DNA from: Prevotella sp. 10(H)
Lineage (GTDB): Bacteria; Bacteroidota; Bacteroidia; Bacteroidales; Dysgonomonadaceae
Assembly: GCF_000711235.1 (NCBI RefSeq)
Contig: NZ_JOMI01000004.1
Location: forward strand, 124,001 to 188,000
Reading direction: 5' to 3'
DNA length: 64,000 bases
Shown here: positions 45,545 through 53,968 of the stretch, one piece after another
How the letters are laid out: every line of letters starts with the position of its first letter
Numbering within the stretch: the first letter of the stretch is position 1
The notes under the pieces: generated by a model
The model's input: only the letters and a program-made list of their open reading frames with translations
What the model was told of the DNA's origin: nothing
Database searches by the model: none
Translations under genes and position numbers: made by a program

Positions 45545-46186
45545 TTATTGTAGATAAAAATTACTTTTCATTTCTTCTCCGATTGTAGTTAACGGCCCGT
45601 GACCGGAATAGACTACTGTTTCTCTCGGTAATGTCAGCAGTTTCTTTTTAATGCCGTCTATCAGTTTTTCGTGACTGCCTCCTGCAAGGTCGGTACGACC
45701 GACACTTCCGCGGAACAATACATCGCCTGCAAATACGCATCCGGCATCCTGATTATAAAACACAATACTACCCGGCGAATGCCCGGGTATCTCCAATACT
45801 ATCATCCGCTGGTTGCCAAATGTAACCACGTCGTTTTCTTTAAGATATTTTCCAATCTTCGGAACCTCCATATTTTCATTTTTGAAACCGAACATCTGCA
45901 ATTGTGTAGGCAATTGCTCCAACAGGAATTCATCCCCTTTGTTTGCTTCGGTGTCGAGATGAAATTGCTCTTTTATAAAATTGTTCCCGAAGATGTGGTC
46001 GAAGTGAAGATGCGTATTCAACAAATGCTTTACGACAAGGTCGTTATCGAGGATAAAATCCAGCAAGTGTGCTTTTTCGTCTGGGAAGAAACAACCCGGG
46101 TCGATGATAACACACTCCTTTGTTTCGTCGTATGCGACGTATGTATTTTCACTTATCGGGTTAAATTCGAATATTTTTACTTTCAT
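45545..46186 (-). CDS. Metallo-beta-lactamase fold hydrolase (glyoxalase II-like)
   Basis: A 213-residue enzyme with the metal motif THLHFDH (H59, H61, D63, H64), further ligands in IPGHSPGSIVFY and FAGDVLFRGSVGRTD, and YSGHGPLT. This matches the YcbL/glyoxalase II branch, which hydrolyses thioesters such as S-lactoylglutathione; the natural substrate in this group is unsettled. It has no signal peptide and is probably co-transcribed with gcvP. Confidence 0.88.
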   Translation of the reverse strand: MKVKIFEFNPISENTYVAYDETKECVIIDPGCFFPDEKAHLLDFILDNDLVVKHLLNTHLHFDHIFGNNFIKEQFHLDTEANKGDEFLLEQLPTQLQMFGFKNENMEVPKIGKYLKENDVVTFGNQRMIVLEIPGHSPGSIVFYNQDAGCVFAGDVLFRGSVGRTDLAGGSHEKLIDGIKKKLLTLPRETVVYSGHGPLTTIGEEMKSNFYLQ

Positions 46187-46287
46187 ATTTTATTTAAATG
46201 ACTATCTGTTAAAAAAACAAGTTAAAGATATAATTTTTTTGTTGTAAAGGTATCTGGTTATATGCATAACTTATGTTATAACAATAC

Positions 46288-46319
46288 AAAAAGGCAGTAC
46301 ATTTTAATAATTGTACTGC
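46288..46319 (-). terminator. Intrinsic terminator after the PhzF gene
   Basis: GCAGTACA (46294-46301) pairs with TGTACTGC (46312-46319). On the minus strand it is followed by CTTTTTG, so it terminates the PhzF gene transcript. Confidence 0.75.
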
Positions 46320-46346
46320 ACTGTACTTTTAATGTGATATATGATC

Positions 46347-47138
46347 TTATTTCCATAAAGGAAATATTTCATGCATAATCACAGCATTTCCCCTTAAAAA
46401 GACCCTGTTATCAGGAGCAAGTTCACATTCTATACATCCCGACCTCGCGGAAGCCTGAAACCCATACATCTTTGTTTTCCCTAGCTTTTTGGCCCAATAA
46501 GGAGCCAGATAACAATGGGCTGTACCCGTTACGGGGTCTTCCGGCACTCCTACTCCCGGAGCAAAATATCTGGAGATGAAATCGTATTTGGGCAAATCTG
46601 ACTTTACAGTTATAATAAACCTGCCTAAATCATCTGATTTGAGCAGTTCAAAATCAGGCTGTATAGACAGTAGCTTTTCATAACTTTCTATTTCAATCAG
46701 ATATCTGTTGTCATTTTTGCCAATATATAGCGGCCTGATGTCAAAGGCTTTCTCTACAATTTCATTACTTTCAATTTCATCAACAAATAAGCGGGGAAAA
46801 TTGAGCTCTATCTTATCTCCGGTCTTTCTCACCGTTAATGTTCCGCTTGCAGATATAAATTCGATACTTTCCGAAGAGTCACAATATTGCAATTCGTACA
46901 AGATGTGAGCGGCAGCCAGTGTTGCATGCCCACACAGATTAACTTCCATTTTAGGAGTAAACCACTGTATTTTATAGGAATCGTTTTGTGGAAAAACAAA
47001 TGCGGTTTCCGAATAATTTATTTCCCTCGCTATTAATTGAATTAATTCTTCCGGAATTTCATTATCCAGAATACAAACTCCCGCCGGATTACCCGAAAAC
47101 GGCCTGTCTGTAAATGCATCGACTGTAAATATTCTCAT
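46347..47138 (-). CDS. PhzF family isomerase
   Basis: A 263-residue protein of the PhzF/diaminopimelate-epimerase-like fold. It has VDAFTDRPFSGNPAGVC, INYSETAFVFP (catalytic Glu, E44), NLCGHATLAAAHIL and GVPEDPVTGTAHCYLAPYW. PhzF itself isomerises a phenazine precursor, but no phenazine genes are present, so the substrate is unknown. Single-gene unit with its own promoter and terminator. Confidence 0.9.
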   Translation of the reverse strand: MRIFTVDAFTDRPFSGNPAGVCILDNEIPEELIQLIAREINYSETAFVFPQNDSYKIQWFTPKMEVNLCGHATLAAAHILYELQYCDSSESIEFISASGTLTVRKTGDKIELNFPRLFVDEIESNEIVEKAFDIRPLYIGKNDNRYLIEIESYEKLLSIQPDFELLKSDDLGRFIITVKSDLPKYDFISRYFAPGVGVPEDPVTGTAHCYLAPYWAKKLGKTKMYGFQASARSGCIECELAPDNRVFLRGNAVIMHEIFPLWK

Positions 47139-47153
47139 TTCACCTATTTTTTA

Positions 47154-47161
47154 CAAAAATA
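47154..47161 (-). promoter_or_regulatory. Promoter -7 element for the PhzF gene
   Basis: TATTTTTG on the minus strand matches TAnnTTTG and ends 15 nt before the ATG at 47138, giving a leader of only about nine bases. Confidence 0.5.
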
Positions 47162-47185
47162 GGATTTATTTTAAAATCAAATGAA

Positions 47186-47827
47186 TCAATAACCGGCAGT
47201 AAAACGCTGGCGTGAATATTTATGATTTTCCAATTCGTCTACTATGGCTACCGCCAAATCCTGTACGGAAATAACAGAATCACCTTTTTCATTAAATACA
47301 GGGCTTTCGGTAGCCAACCGGTATTTACCTGTCCTCTCTCCCGGAAACATATCCAATGCCGGAGAAACGAAAGTCCAGTCCAGGGTTGTTTCCTTTTTCA
47401 ATATATTCAGATAATCGCGTGCTGCAGTTGCTCCGGCTTTAAATTTGTCCGGAAAATCGGGGCCGTCCACTATTTGCTTTCCGTCGATAAAAAGGCTTCC
47501 ACCTCCACCGACGGTGATATAACGCTTTACTCCGGCATCTTTAGCTGCCTGCTGTATAGCTTCCGACCCTTTAATAAAATCATCGTATATATTCGGATTA
47601 GACCAGCCCGCATTGAAAGCGCTTACTAAAGCATCACTACCTTTTATAGCTTCCGTTAATGCTTTTACATCAGTTACATCGACTGCAACTGTTTTAGGCT
47701 TTCCGTCTTTCACGGGAATTTTATCTACCGAACGGGCGAGCGCCGTCACCTCATATCCTCTGTTTATCAACTCCTGTAACAGGTGTGAGCCGACAAAACC
47801 TGTTGCTCCTATTAATGCTACTTTCAT
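47186..47827 (-). CDS. NAD(P)-binding oxidoreductase-like protein
   Basis: A 213-residue Rossmann-fold protein with the dinucleotide motif ALIGATGFVGSHLLQEL at the N-terminus, then GYEVTALARSVDKI and TVGGGGSLFIDG. It fits the atypical short-chain/NmrA-like group (NAD(P)H-binding, PF13460), often annotated as flavin reductase or histidine kinase-like. A catalytic YxxxK is not evident. It is a stand-alone gene on the minus strand. Confidence 0.82.
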   Translation of the reverse strand: MKVALIGATGFVGSHLLQELINRGYEVTALARSVDKIPVKDGKPKTVAVDVTDVKALTEAIKGSDALVSAFNAGWSNPNIYDDFIKGSEAIQQAAKDAGVKRYITVGGGGSLFIDGKQIVDGPDFPDKFKAGATAARDYLNILKKETTLDWTFVSPALDMFPGERTGKYRLATESPVFNEKGDSVISVQDLAVAIVDELENHKYSRQRFTAGY

Positions 47828-47953
47828 AATTCTTCTTTTTAATGTTATTCTGATTTAAGAACAACCCGATACGAAAGAAGGTTCGGCATTAATAATAAGA
47901 GTACAATATTAACTATTGAATTTCAGAGGAATAGGACAGAATTAATCCGGATA

Positions 47954-48574
47954 TCAAATCAGCACATATACAATCTTCTTTGTCTTAAAATATTCTTCTT
48001 CGAAGAACATAGACAAGTCATCGGCCTCGGCAGTCTTTTTAAATGGTTTCAATTCACCTTCCAGATTACCGCCTTTAAGGCATATCAGCCCGTTAGGCAG
48101 GGCATTGCGCTGCTCTTTAGATATGTTTTTCTTTACAATTTTTACAAGGTCGGGTAAAGGCATTACAGCACGACTGACTACAAAATCGAATTTTTCTTTC
48201 ACGTCTTCTGCACGGCAGTGTCGGAATTGTATATTCTTCAATCCGATAGTTGTAGAAACTTCTGTAGCCACCCTTATCTTTTTACCGATACTGTCCACCA
48301 GTAAAAACTCACATTTTGGAAAAAGTATGGCTAGTGGCACACCGGGAAAGCCGCCGCCTGTACCGACATCCATTATTTCAGTGCCGTCGGTGAACTGAAT
48401 CAGCTTTGCTATAGCCAACGAATGTAATACGTGGTGGGTATACAAGTTTTCTATATCCTTGCGGGAAATGACGTTTATTTTTGAGTTCCAGTCGAGATAT
48501 AAATCATAGAGTGCAGCAAATTGCTTTTTCTGCTCTTCGCTGATATTGGGGAAGTACTTAAGAATTATCTCCAT
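47954..48574 (-). CDS. rsmG: 16S rRNA (guanine527-N7)-methyltransferase
   Basis: A 206-residue SAM-dependent methyltransferase. The SAM site IMDVGTGGGFPGVPLAILFP is diagnostic, with INVISRKDIENLYTHHVLHS before it and VVSRAVMPLPDLV after it. It modifies 16S rRNA in the cytoplasm. The start lies 1 nt after the stop of the DUF3298-like gene, so the two are coupled. Confidence 0.95.
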   Translation of the reverse strand: MEIILKYFPNISEEQKKQFAALYDLYLDWNSKINVISRKDIENLYTHHVLHSLAIAKLIQFTDGTEIMDVGTGGGFPGVPLAILFPKCEFLLVDSIGKKIRVATEVSTTIGLKNIQFRHCRAEDVKEKFDFVVSRAVMPLPDLVKIVKKNISKEQRNALPNGLICLKGGNLEGELKPFKKTAEADDLSMFFEEEYFKTKKIVYVLI

Positions 48575-48575
48575 A

Positions 48576-49421
48576 TTAATCTTCTACGAATATCGATACA
48601 GGTGAATCTTCTTTCAGTATATTCCTTATTTCTTCATAAGGCAGGTACACTTTTATTTCCCCTACCGACGGTGCCGAATATTCTCCCGGATTGAAGATAT
48701 AGGTCACACCATTGCTATCGACATAAAAATTTTCATTCGATGTAAGGTCTTCAATGCCCCAATAACCAAATTCGAGCAGGTCTTCCGGTTTCTGAACCTT
48801 ATTCTGAGCAACTATCTTTCTGATAAGAAGTGTATTCAATATCTTCTTGTAATCATGCATAAAGATATCCTGCTCGCTCAGCATCTTTCCAGTCTTGAGG
48901 TCTATAACTACATTCCGGTAAGCAGTGGAAGAGTTCGCACCACCTTTATAGTCCATAGAAGATATCTGATACGAAAGGAGATTGTCCATATCGAATATCA
49001 CTTTCGTATTTAATGTCTTATAATAGGAAAAATAATCTTCGGTATCACCCGATTCGCGCCAATCCGGAAACTGTTCTTTTGCATCACGCCTGTATTTATC
49101 GATATAATCCTCGATATATTTATTGACGGCATCCTGCGGAGTCATGCTTTCATACTTTTCATCTTCCATAAGGGCGAAATTCAACTCTTTCTGCATGTCT
49201 GCAAGAACCTTTTCGTCTTCAAATTTTACAGGAAAGATATAATTTATCTTCAGTGAACAGGAAGGCTTGGTTGAATCATTATCCAGATGATATATTTTAG
49301 CAACCGAAATGGAATCGTAAGTTATAGCATTAGGCTCATTAGTCTTTTTATCCGGTTTACACGAGATAAAAAGGACGAAAGTGAGTATTAATAAGCCGGC
49401 AAATGTTTGTATGAGTTTCAT
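48576..49421 (-). CDS. DUF3298/RsiV-like lipoprotein
   Basis: A 281-residue lipoprotein (lipobox FISC, Cys near 21). The body has a DUF4163/DUF3298-type arrangement: NYIFPVKFEDEKVLADMQKE, SYQISSMDYKGGANSSTAYR, VIDLKTGKMLSEQDIF and PGEYSAPSVGEIKVYLPYEE. Relatives include the lysozyme-binding anti-sigma factor RsiV and mucin-binding proteins, but no membrane anchor other than the lipid is seen here. I start at the ATG at 49421; the longer frame to 49499 runs through the promoter. The gene is coupled to rsmG. Confidence 0.75.
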   Translation of the reverse strand: MKLIQTFAGLLILTFVLFISCKPDKKTNEPNAITYDSISVAKIYHLDNDSTKPSCSLKINYIFPVKFEDEKVLADMQKELNFALMEDEKYESMTPQDAVNKYIEDYIDKYRRDAKEQFPDWRESGDTEDYFSYYKTLNTKVIFDMDNLLSYQISSMDYKGGANSSTAYRNVVIDLKTGKMLSEQDIFMHDYKKILNTLLIRKIVAQNKVQKPEDLLEFGYWGIEDLTSNENFYVDSNGVTYIFNPGEYSAPSVGEIKVYLPYEEIRNILKEDSPVSIFVED

Positions 49422-49441
49422 AAATACTATTTTTAACAAGA

Positions 49442-49449
49442 CAAATATA
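49442..49449 (-). promoter_or_regulatory. Promoter -7 element for the DUF3298-like gene and rsmG
   Basis: TATATTTG on the minus strand matches TAnnTTTG, 20 nt upstream of the ATG at 49421. Confidence 0.5.
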
Positions 49450-49632
49450 CGACAAAAACAACGAAAGCGGTTTTTTGTCCGGCATTTTTGCATGTACAAA
49501 TTTTACATCCCTTTTCTACAGAGCGTTCCGGACGGAAAGAGCTACTCTCTACATCGGTGAAAGCAGCTCTAACATAAAAACAAAAAACTTAACGGATTTG
49601 TTCGTGCATGTCCACGAAAGACACTAAGAAAT

Positions 49633-50808
49633 TTATTTGCTTATCGTATATCCTTTTTGGTTGGCAAATGCAAGTATAGATTCGTTTATTGCAGCACCGA
49701 GATCATCGCCTGTTGCATCTTTTTTCGACTGTTCATCGATGTATGCCTGACGTTTTTTTGCCAAATCGCTTATTTCTCTCTGAATGGCAGCACGTTCTTT
49801 TTCCTTCTCAGCTATCAGTCGCTGAACTTCGGCCTTTGATTTATTTTGCAGTTCGCGCGGGAGTTCCGACTGTTTGATTTCATTCAGGGCATTCCTGTCT
49901 TCTTTTACTTTGTCGACCAAATCCCATTCGCTGTTGCTGTATACACTTTTGGATTTGCTTACTGCACGTTCTGCAAAATTAGAACGCGATATTTTACTGG
50001 CATTTACATCCTGAGCAACCTGCATTTCTTTACGTGCATAACCTGCATGACCATATGACATATAAGTCGAATTCAGGCGGTCGTTGCAGGCGCTTATCCT
50101 GTCATCATACGGAGTATCATAATAACGTACTCTTGCATTATGGTTGATATTGAAATATTTGCCCTTTCCCCTGATAGCCGCATCGCGCCACATGCCCTGC
50201 ACACCATCACTATCTCTTCCACAATGTATAGTATTTACAAATATATTTTTATTCAACGCCCTATCAATGGCTGTTTTGTAAGATATCCGGCCTTGCGTGA
50301 AAGGTTCGTTGCCGGCAATGTAAATCAGTTTCATATCGGAACTGTTATTTCCCCAATCGAGTCTTTCCACTGCTTTACTGATTACAGCACCGCAATATTC
50401 GTCACCGCCGTATGTAGTAAGGGAAAACAGTTTCTGAGAAATGAGATCGAGGTCGGTAGTCATAGGAGTTATCTGCCGTATATAATCACTTGTGCGGATA
50501 TTATCGTTCCCGTATTCATACAAAGCTATCTCAATACGTGGTGACTGACCGTTATACTTAAGTGTAGTAAGGGTATTTACAATATTCCATAAACGAGATT
50601 TTGCCTGTTCTATAAGCCCGTCCATACTGCTCGAGGTATCGAGGAGAATGGCTACCTGTATCTTTGTACCACGATTCTGTACATCATTAATAATGTTTGT
50701 TTCTGAGACATCTTTTTGTCCGAAATTTTCTGATAATGTATTTGCACTGACAGTAGATGCAAGAGCTAAAGCCATCAGTAACGATGCGGATAGTATAAAC
50801 TTTTTCAT
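49633..50808 (-). CDS. Secreted von Willebrand factor A domain protein
   Basis: A 391-residue protein with a signal peptide (ending STVSAN). A VWA domain (about 48-235) has the MIDAS motif DTSSS (D57, S59, S61), so it should bind a divalent metal and a protein partner. The C-terminal part (about 300-375) is a charged coiled coil. It may act on or outside the periplasm in adhesion or assembly; the partner is unknown. It is monocistronic with a promoter 28 nt upstream. Confidence 0.85.
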   Translation of the reverse strand: MKKFILSASLLMALALASTVSANTLSENFGQKDVSETNIINDVQNRGTKIQVAILLDTSSSMDGLIEQAKSRLWNIVNTLTTLKYNGQSPRIEIALYEYGNDNIRTSDYIRQITPMTTDLDLISQKLFSLTTYGGDEYCGAVISKAVERLDWGNNSSDMKLIYIAGNEPFTQGRISYKTAIDRALNKNIFVNTIHCGRDSDGVQGMWRDAAIRGKGKYFNINHNARVRYYDTPYDDRISACNDRLNSTYMSYGHAGYARKEMQVAQDVNASKISRSNFAERAVSKSKSVYSNSEWDLVDKVKEDRNALNEIKQSELPRELQNKSKAEVQRLIAEKEKERAAIQREISDLAKKRQAYIDEQSKKDATGDDLGAAINESILAFANQKGYTISK

Positions 50809-50836
50809 ATCATTGTGTTTTAATTGGTTTCTTGCT

Positions 50837-50844
50837 CAAATTTA
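50837..50844 (-). promoter_or_regulatory. Promoter -7 element for the VWA gene
   Basis: TAAATTTG on the minus strand matches TAnnTTTG, 28 nt upstream of the ATG at 50808. Confidence 0.5.
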
Positions 50845-50964
50845 TAGTTATAAAAAAAGAAAAAACGGGCAAAATGTGTGAACCAACGTTTTGAATTGGT
50901 GAAATATAAGGAATAAATGTTTTAAAAGTATTTACTTTACAATCTCAAGTAAACAGAATAAGAT

Positions 50965-52785
50965 ATGCACCTGAAATACATACTGACATTCATTTCTTTT
51001 CTCCTTTCATCCGCATGCTGGACACAGCCACCGCAGGATTCGAAAAGTGCTTCAAAAATGAAAGTATCGAGGGAGAATATGCGGATACAGGAAGTATCCA
51101 AAGCCATAGAAGAGGGAAAATCGGATATGGAAATTGCCGCAGGTTATGAAAAACTGGCAAAAGAATTATCCGCCAAAGGTGAGCATGCAAGAGCAGAAGA
51201 TTACCTAAACAGAGCGAAAAGAATATATCAGGCCAAAAAGGATAAAGAAAAGCTGGCAGCAGTAGAACGTGAACTGGCAAAAGTACAGGAAGCGCAAAAT
51301 AAATTGGAGGCAGCATATTTTAATTTCAGCAATGCACAGGCAAATACATCCAACATAAAACTTAAGAAACTGAGTGCTAATGACATGCAACGGGTTGCCA
51401 ACACTAATAATCCCGAAGTGCAATCGGCATTCATCAGTCAGAATATAGCACTATCGGAAGAACTGGGCGATACTGAAGAGCAAGTATTGGCATACCAGCA
51501 AATGGCACAGGTAAACAAAGAAATGGACAATGCGCCGGAAGCCATTAAAAATCTGGAAAAAGCATTGGTTACCGTCAAAGACAAGCCCGAAGCATCAATG
51601 AACATAAAGAGGGAGATAGCCAATACATATGCTGCAGATAATCAAATAGGGAAAGCCATTGCTATAAACAAAGGCCTTGTAGCCGATGCAAAAGAAACAA
51701 ATAATCCTAAAGCTGAAATACAGCAATTGCAGGCGCTATCGGAAAACTATCTGGAAGCCAATAAACTAAAAGAAGGCGTTACTACATTGCAGCAAGCCTA
51801 TGATTTGGCAATAGATAAAGGTCAGACTATCGAGGCAAAAAACAGTTTGGAACTGCTTGTCGAACAATATAAAAGGATGCGGCAACCACAAAAGGCACTG
51901 GACATCTATTCCGACTTTATGACAAAACTGGAGGTTCTGGTGAAGAATGATAGTACCCTCATCGATGAAAGGTTCTTTCAGGTACAGGAAGAGAAAATAC
52001 TGCAACTGGAAAAAGAACGGGAATTGAAAGACAAGCTTATTTCAAAATCCAATACATTTAATTATGTGCTGCTTTTAGCTATTGCACTCATACTTATATC
52101 GCTGATATTTATTGCCAAAGCGCTTTATTCGATAAAAAAGAAAAATAAAAGGATTGCATTGCAGTCATTACGCCGCGAGATGAATCCTCATTTTATCTTC
52201 AACAGCCTCAACAGTGTAAATCAGTTTATTGCACAGAATAATGAATTGGAAGCCAATAAATACTTGTCTTCATACTCGAAACTAATGCGTAATATTATGG
52301 AGAATTCCAATAAAGATTTTATTTCGCTGACCACCGAAATGGAACAGATGAAAGAATATCTCGATCTGGAATACATGCGCTTCCATGATAAGTTTACATA
52401 TAAGATTGAAGTCGATAGCAGCCTCGATACCGATGCGGTCTTTATTCCGAATATGCTTATACAACCGCAACTCGAAAATGCCATATGGCACGGATTGCGC
52501 TATAAGGACAGTATGGGATTGCTTACGCTGACAGTAAAACCTGAGGGTAATCATCTCTCAGTTATTATTGAAGACGACGGAATTGGCCTCACTAAAAGCA
52601 AGGAATTGAAAACCAAACATCAAAAAGAACATAATTCGCGCGGACTGAATAATACGCAGGAACGCATCAATCTCTTAAATAGCCTTTATGCCGCAGATAT
52701 ATCTATTTTTATCGAAGAAAAGACAGGTGAAGAAAGCGGAGTTATAGTCAGATTGCAATTTCCCTTAATGAACAAAAACCTATGA
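50965..52785 (+). CDS. TPR-containing LytS-type sensor histidine kinase
   Basis: A 606-residue membrane kinase. A signal sequence (about 1-18) leads into a periplasmic region of TPR-like helices (about 30-340). One transmembrane helix (about 365-388) precedes the His_kinase domain (PF06580) with the phospho-acceptor in REMNPHFIFNSLNSV (H409), then an ATPase region with PNMLIQPQLENAIWHGLRY and IIEDDGIGL. It senses an unknown envelope signal and phosphorylates the response regulator whose ATG overlaps its TGA. Confidence 0.9.
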   Translation: MHLKYILTFISFLLSSACWTQPPQDSKSASKMKVSRENMRIQEVSKAIEEGKSDMEIAAGYEKLAKELSAKGEHARAEDYLNRAKRIYQAKKDKEKLAAVERELAKVQEAQNKLEAAYFNFSNAQANTSNIKLKKLSANDMQRVANTNNPEVQSAFISQNIALSEELGDTEEQVLAYQQMAQVNKEMDNAPEAIKNLEKALVTVKDKPEASMNIKREIANTYAADNQIGKAIAINKGLVADAKETNNPKAEIQQLQALSENYLEANKLKEGVTTLQQAYDLAIDKGQTIEAKNSLELLVEQYKRMRQPQKALDIYSDFMTKLEVLVKNDSTLIDERFFQVQEEKILQLEKERELKDKLISKSNTFNYVLLLAIALILISLIFIAKALYSIKKKNKRIALQSLRREMNPHFIFNSLNSVNQFIAQNNELEANKYLSSYSKLMRNIMENSNKDFISLTTEMEQMKEYLDLEYMRFHDKFTYKIEVDSSLDTDAVFIPNMLIQPQLENAIWHGLRYKDSMGLLTLTVKPEGNHLSVIIEDDGIGLTKSKELKTKHQKEHNSRGLNNTQERINLLNSLYAADISIFIEEKTGEESGVIVRLQFPLMNKNL

Positions 52786-53540
52786 ACACACTGCAAAGAA
52801 TAAAGAGCGTTATCATTGAAGATGAATCGGCAGCACGCGAAGCATTGAAAAACTACCTGACAAAATATTGTCCGCAGATAGAAATCATAGGGGAGGCACA
52901 TAATTGCAAGGATGCTGTCCCTTTATTGCATGACTTAGAGCCGCAACTCGTATTTCTGGATGTGGAAATGCCGTTTGGAAATGCTTTCGATGTACTCGAA
53001 GGGTGCAAAGATTTATATTTTGAAACAATATTTGTAACTGCTTTTTCCGAATATTCATTAAGAGCATTAAATCAGAGTGCTGCATACTATCTGTTGAAAC
53101 CCGTAAGTATCGAAGAACTCATCCTTGCTGTGAACAAAGTGCAGCAACATATTATGAATAAAGAAATCTTTAACCGCAACAGGATACTTGTCGAAAATTT
53201 TAAAGAAACAAAACCCGAAAAACAACAAGTGATACTTCCTACTCTCGAAGGTTTCGAAGTGGTGAAGATGGAAGATATTGTGCGACTACAAGGTAATGGC
53301 AACTTTACCGATATTTACCTTAGAGATAAAAGTAAGAAAATGGTCTGCCGTTTTCTCAAACATTTCAGCGAGATACTGCCCTACCCTTTCATCCGTGTGC
53401 ATAAATCGCATATAGTCAATTTCAACTTTGTAAAGTCATATCATAAAAATTCGGGCGGATATGTAACTCTTGAAGATGGTACTGAAATAGAGATATCATC
53501 GAGTTATAAGGAAAATTTTCTGCAATTATTTAAACCGTAA
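52782..53540 (+). CDS. LytTR family response regulator
   Basis: A 252-residue regulator with an N-terminal receiver domain (about 8-125; phospho-acceptor D60 in VFLDVEMPFG, conserved K in YLLKPVSIEEL) and a C-terminal LytTR DNA-binding domain (about 150-250; RLQGNGNFTDIYL, FIRVHKSHIVN). It overlaps the kinase gene by ATGA and is its partner. LytTR proteins often control envelope or extracellular polysaccharide genes; the target here is unknown. Confidence 0.93.
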   Translation: MNTLQRIKSVIIEDESAAREALKNYLTKYCPQIEIIGEAHNCKDAVPLLHDLEPQLVFLDVEMPFGNAFDVLEGCKDLYFETIFVTAFSEYSLRALNQSAAYYLLKPVSIEELILAVNKVQQHIMNKEIFNRNRILVENFKETKPEKQQVILPTLEGFEVVKMEDIVRLQGNGNFTDIYLRDKSKKMVCRFLKHFSEILPYPFIRVHKSHIVNFNFVKSYHKNSGGYVTLEDGTEIEISSSYKENFLQLFKP

Positions 53541-53587
53541 AGAATTATTACCAAAGAGAGTATTATTTTTCTGATTATTTCTTGTCA

Positions 53588-53817
53588 AGCGTCAGCCTGC
53601 GCCATTAGCTTCACGGGCGGGGTAAAGGCTGAAAAACGAAAACGTGTTTGAGCTTATTTTCCGATTCGGATTTTGCAATCTTCCGGGCGAGTTTTTTGCC
53701 TCGCCTTCGCTTCGGCGAACGTTGTTTCGTTTAGCCTTTAAGCCCGTTACGGGTCGTACATTGAAGCGGGGCGCTAAAGCGTTTTTGGTTCCTTTTGGGG
53801 ATTAGGTCAAAAGGAAC
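53588..53817. other. Structured, G+C-rich intergenic element
   Basis: Within the 428-bp gap between the LytTR gene and GH92, this block is visibly richer in G+C than its AT-rich flanks. Long imperfect arms pair: ACGGGC (53613-53618) with GCCCGT (53742-53747), TAAAGGCT (53623-53630) with AGCCTTTA (53733-53740), and AAACGAAA (53634-53641) with TTTCGTTT (53725-53732). Inside is GGCGAG/CTCGCC (53686-53705). A second hairpin, GTTCCTTTT/AAAAGGAAC, lies at 53788-53817. No supported coding frame is present. It resembles intergenic repeats I recall from Bacteroidota genomes, but could be a structured RNA. Confidence 0.6.
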
Positions 53818-53968
53818 GTAAGTAATCTTTGATTACGCGCAGCAAATGCTACTTTATTTATTAAAAAAACACAATTAATACCCATTTTAATTATCCATTA
53901 ATCCATTTATTAATTGGTTGGTGTTTAATTTGTGTTTGTTAATTACCAAAAAAATTTAAAACACTATT

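Noticed and set aside
49538-49570. AGAGCT/AGCTCT hairpin upstream of the DUF3298-like gene
   Set aside because: A 6-bp stem with a 21-nt loop is too weak and has no T tract.
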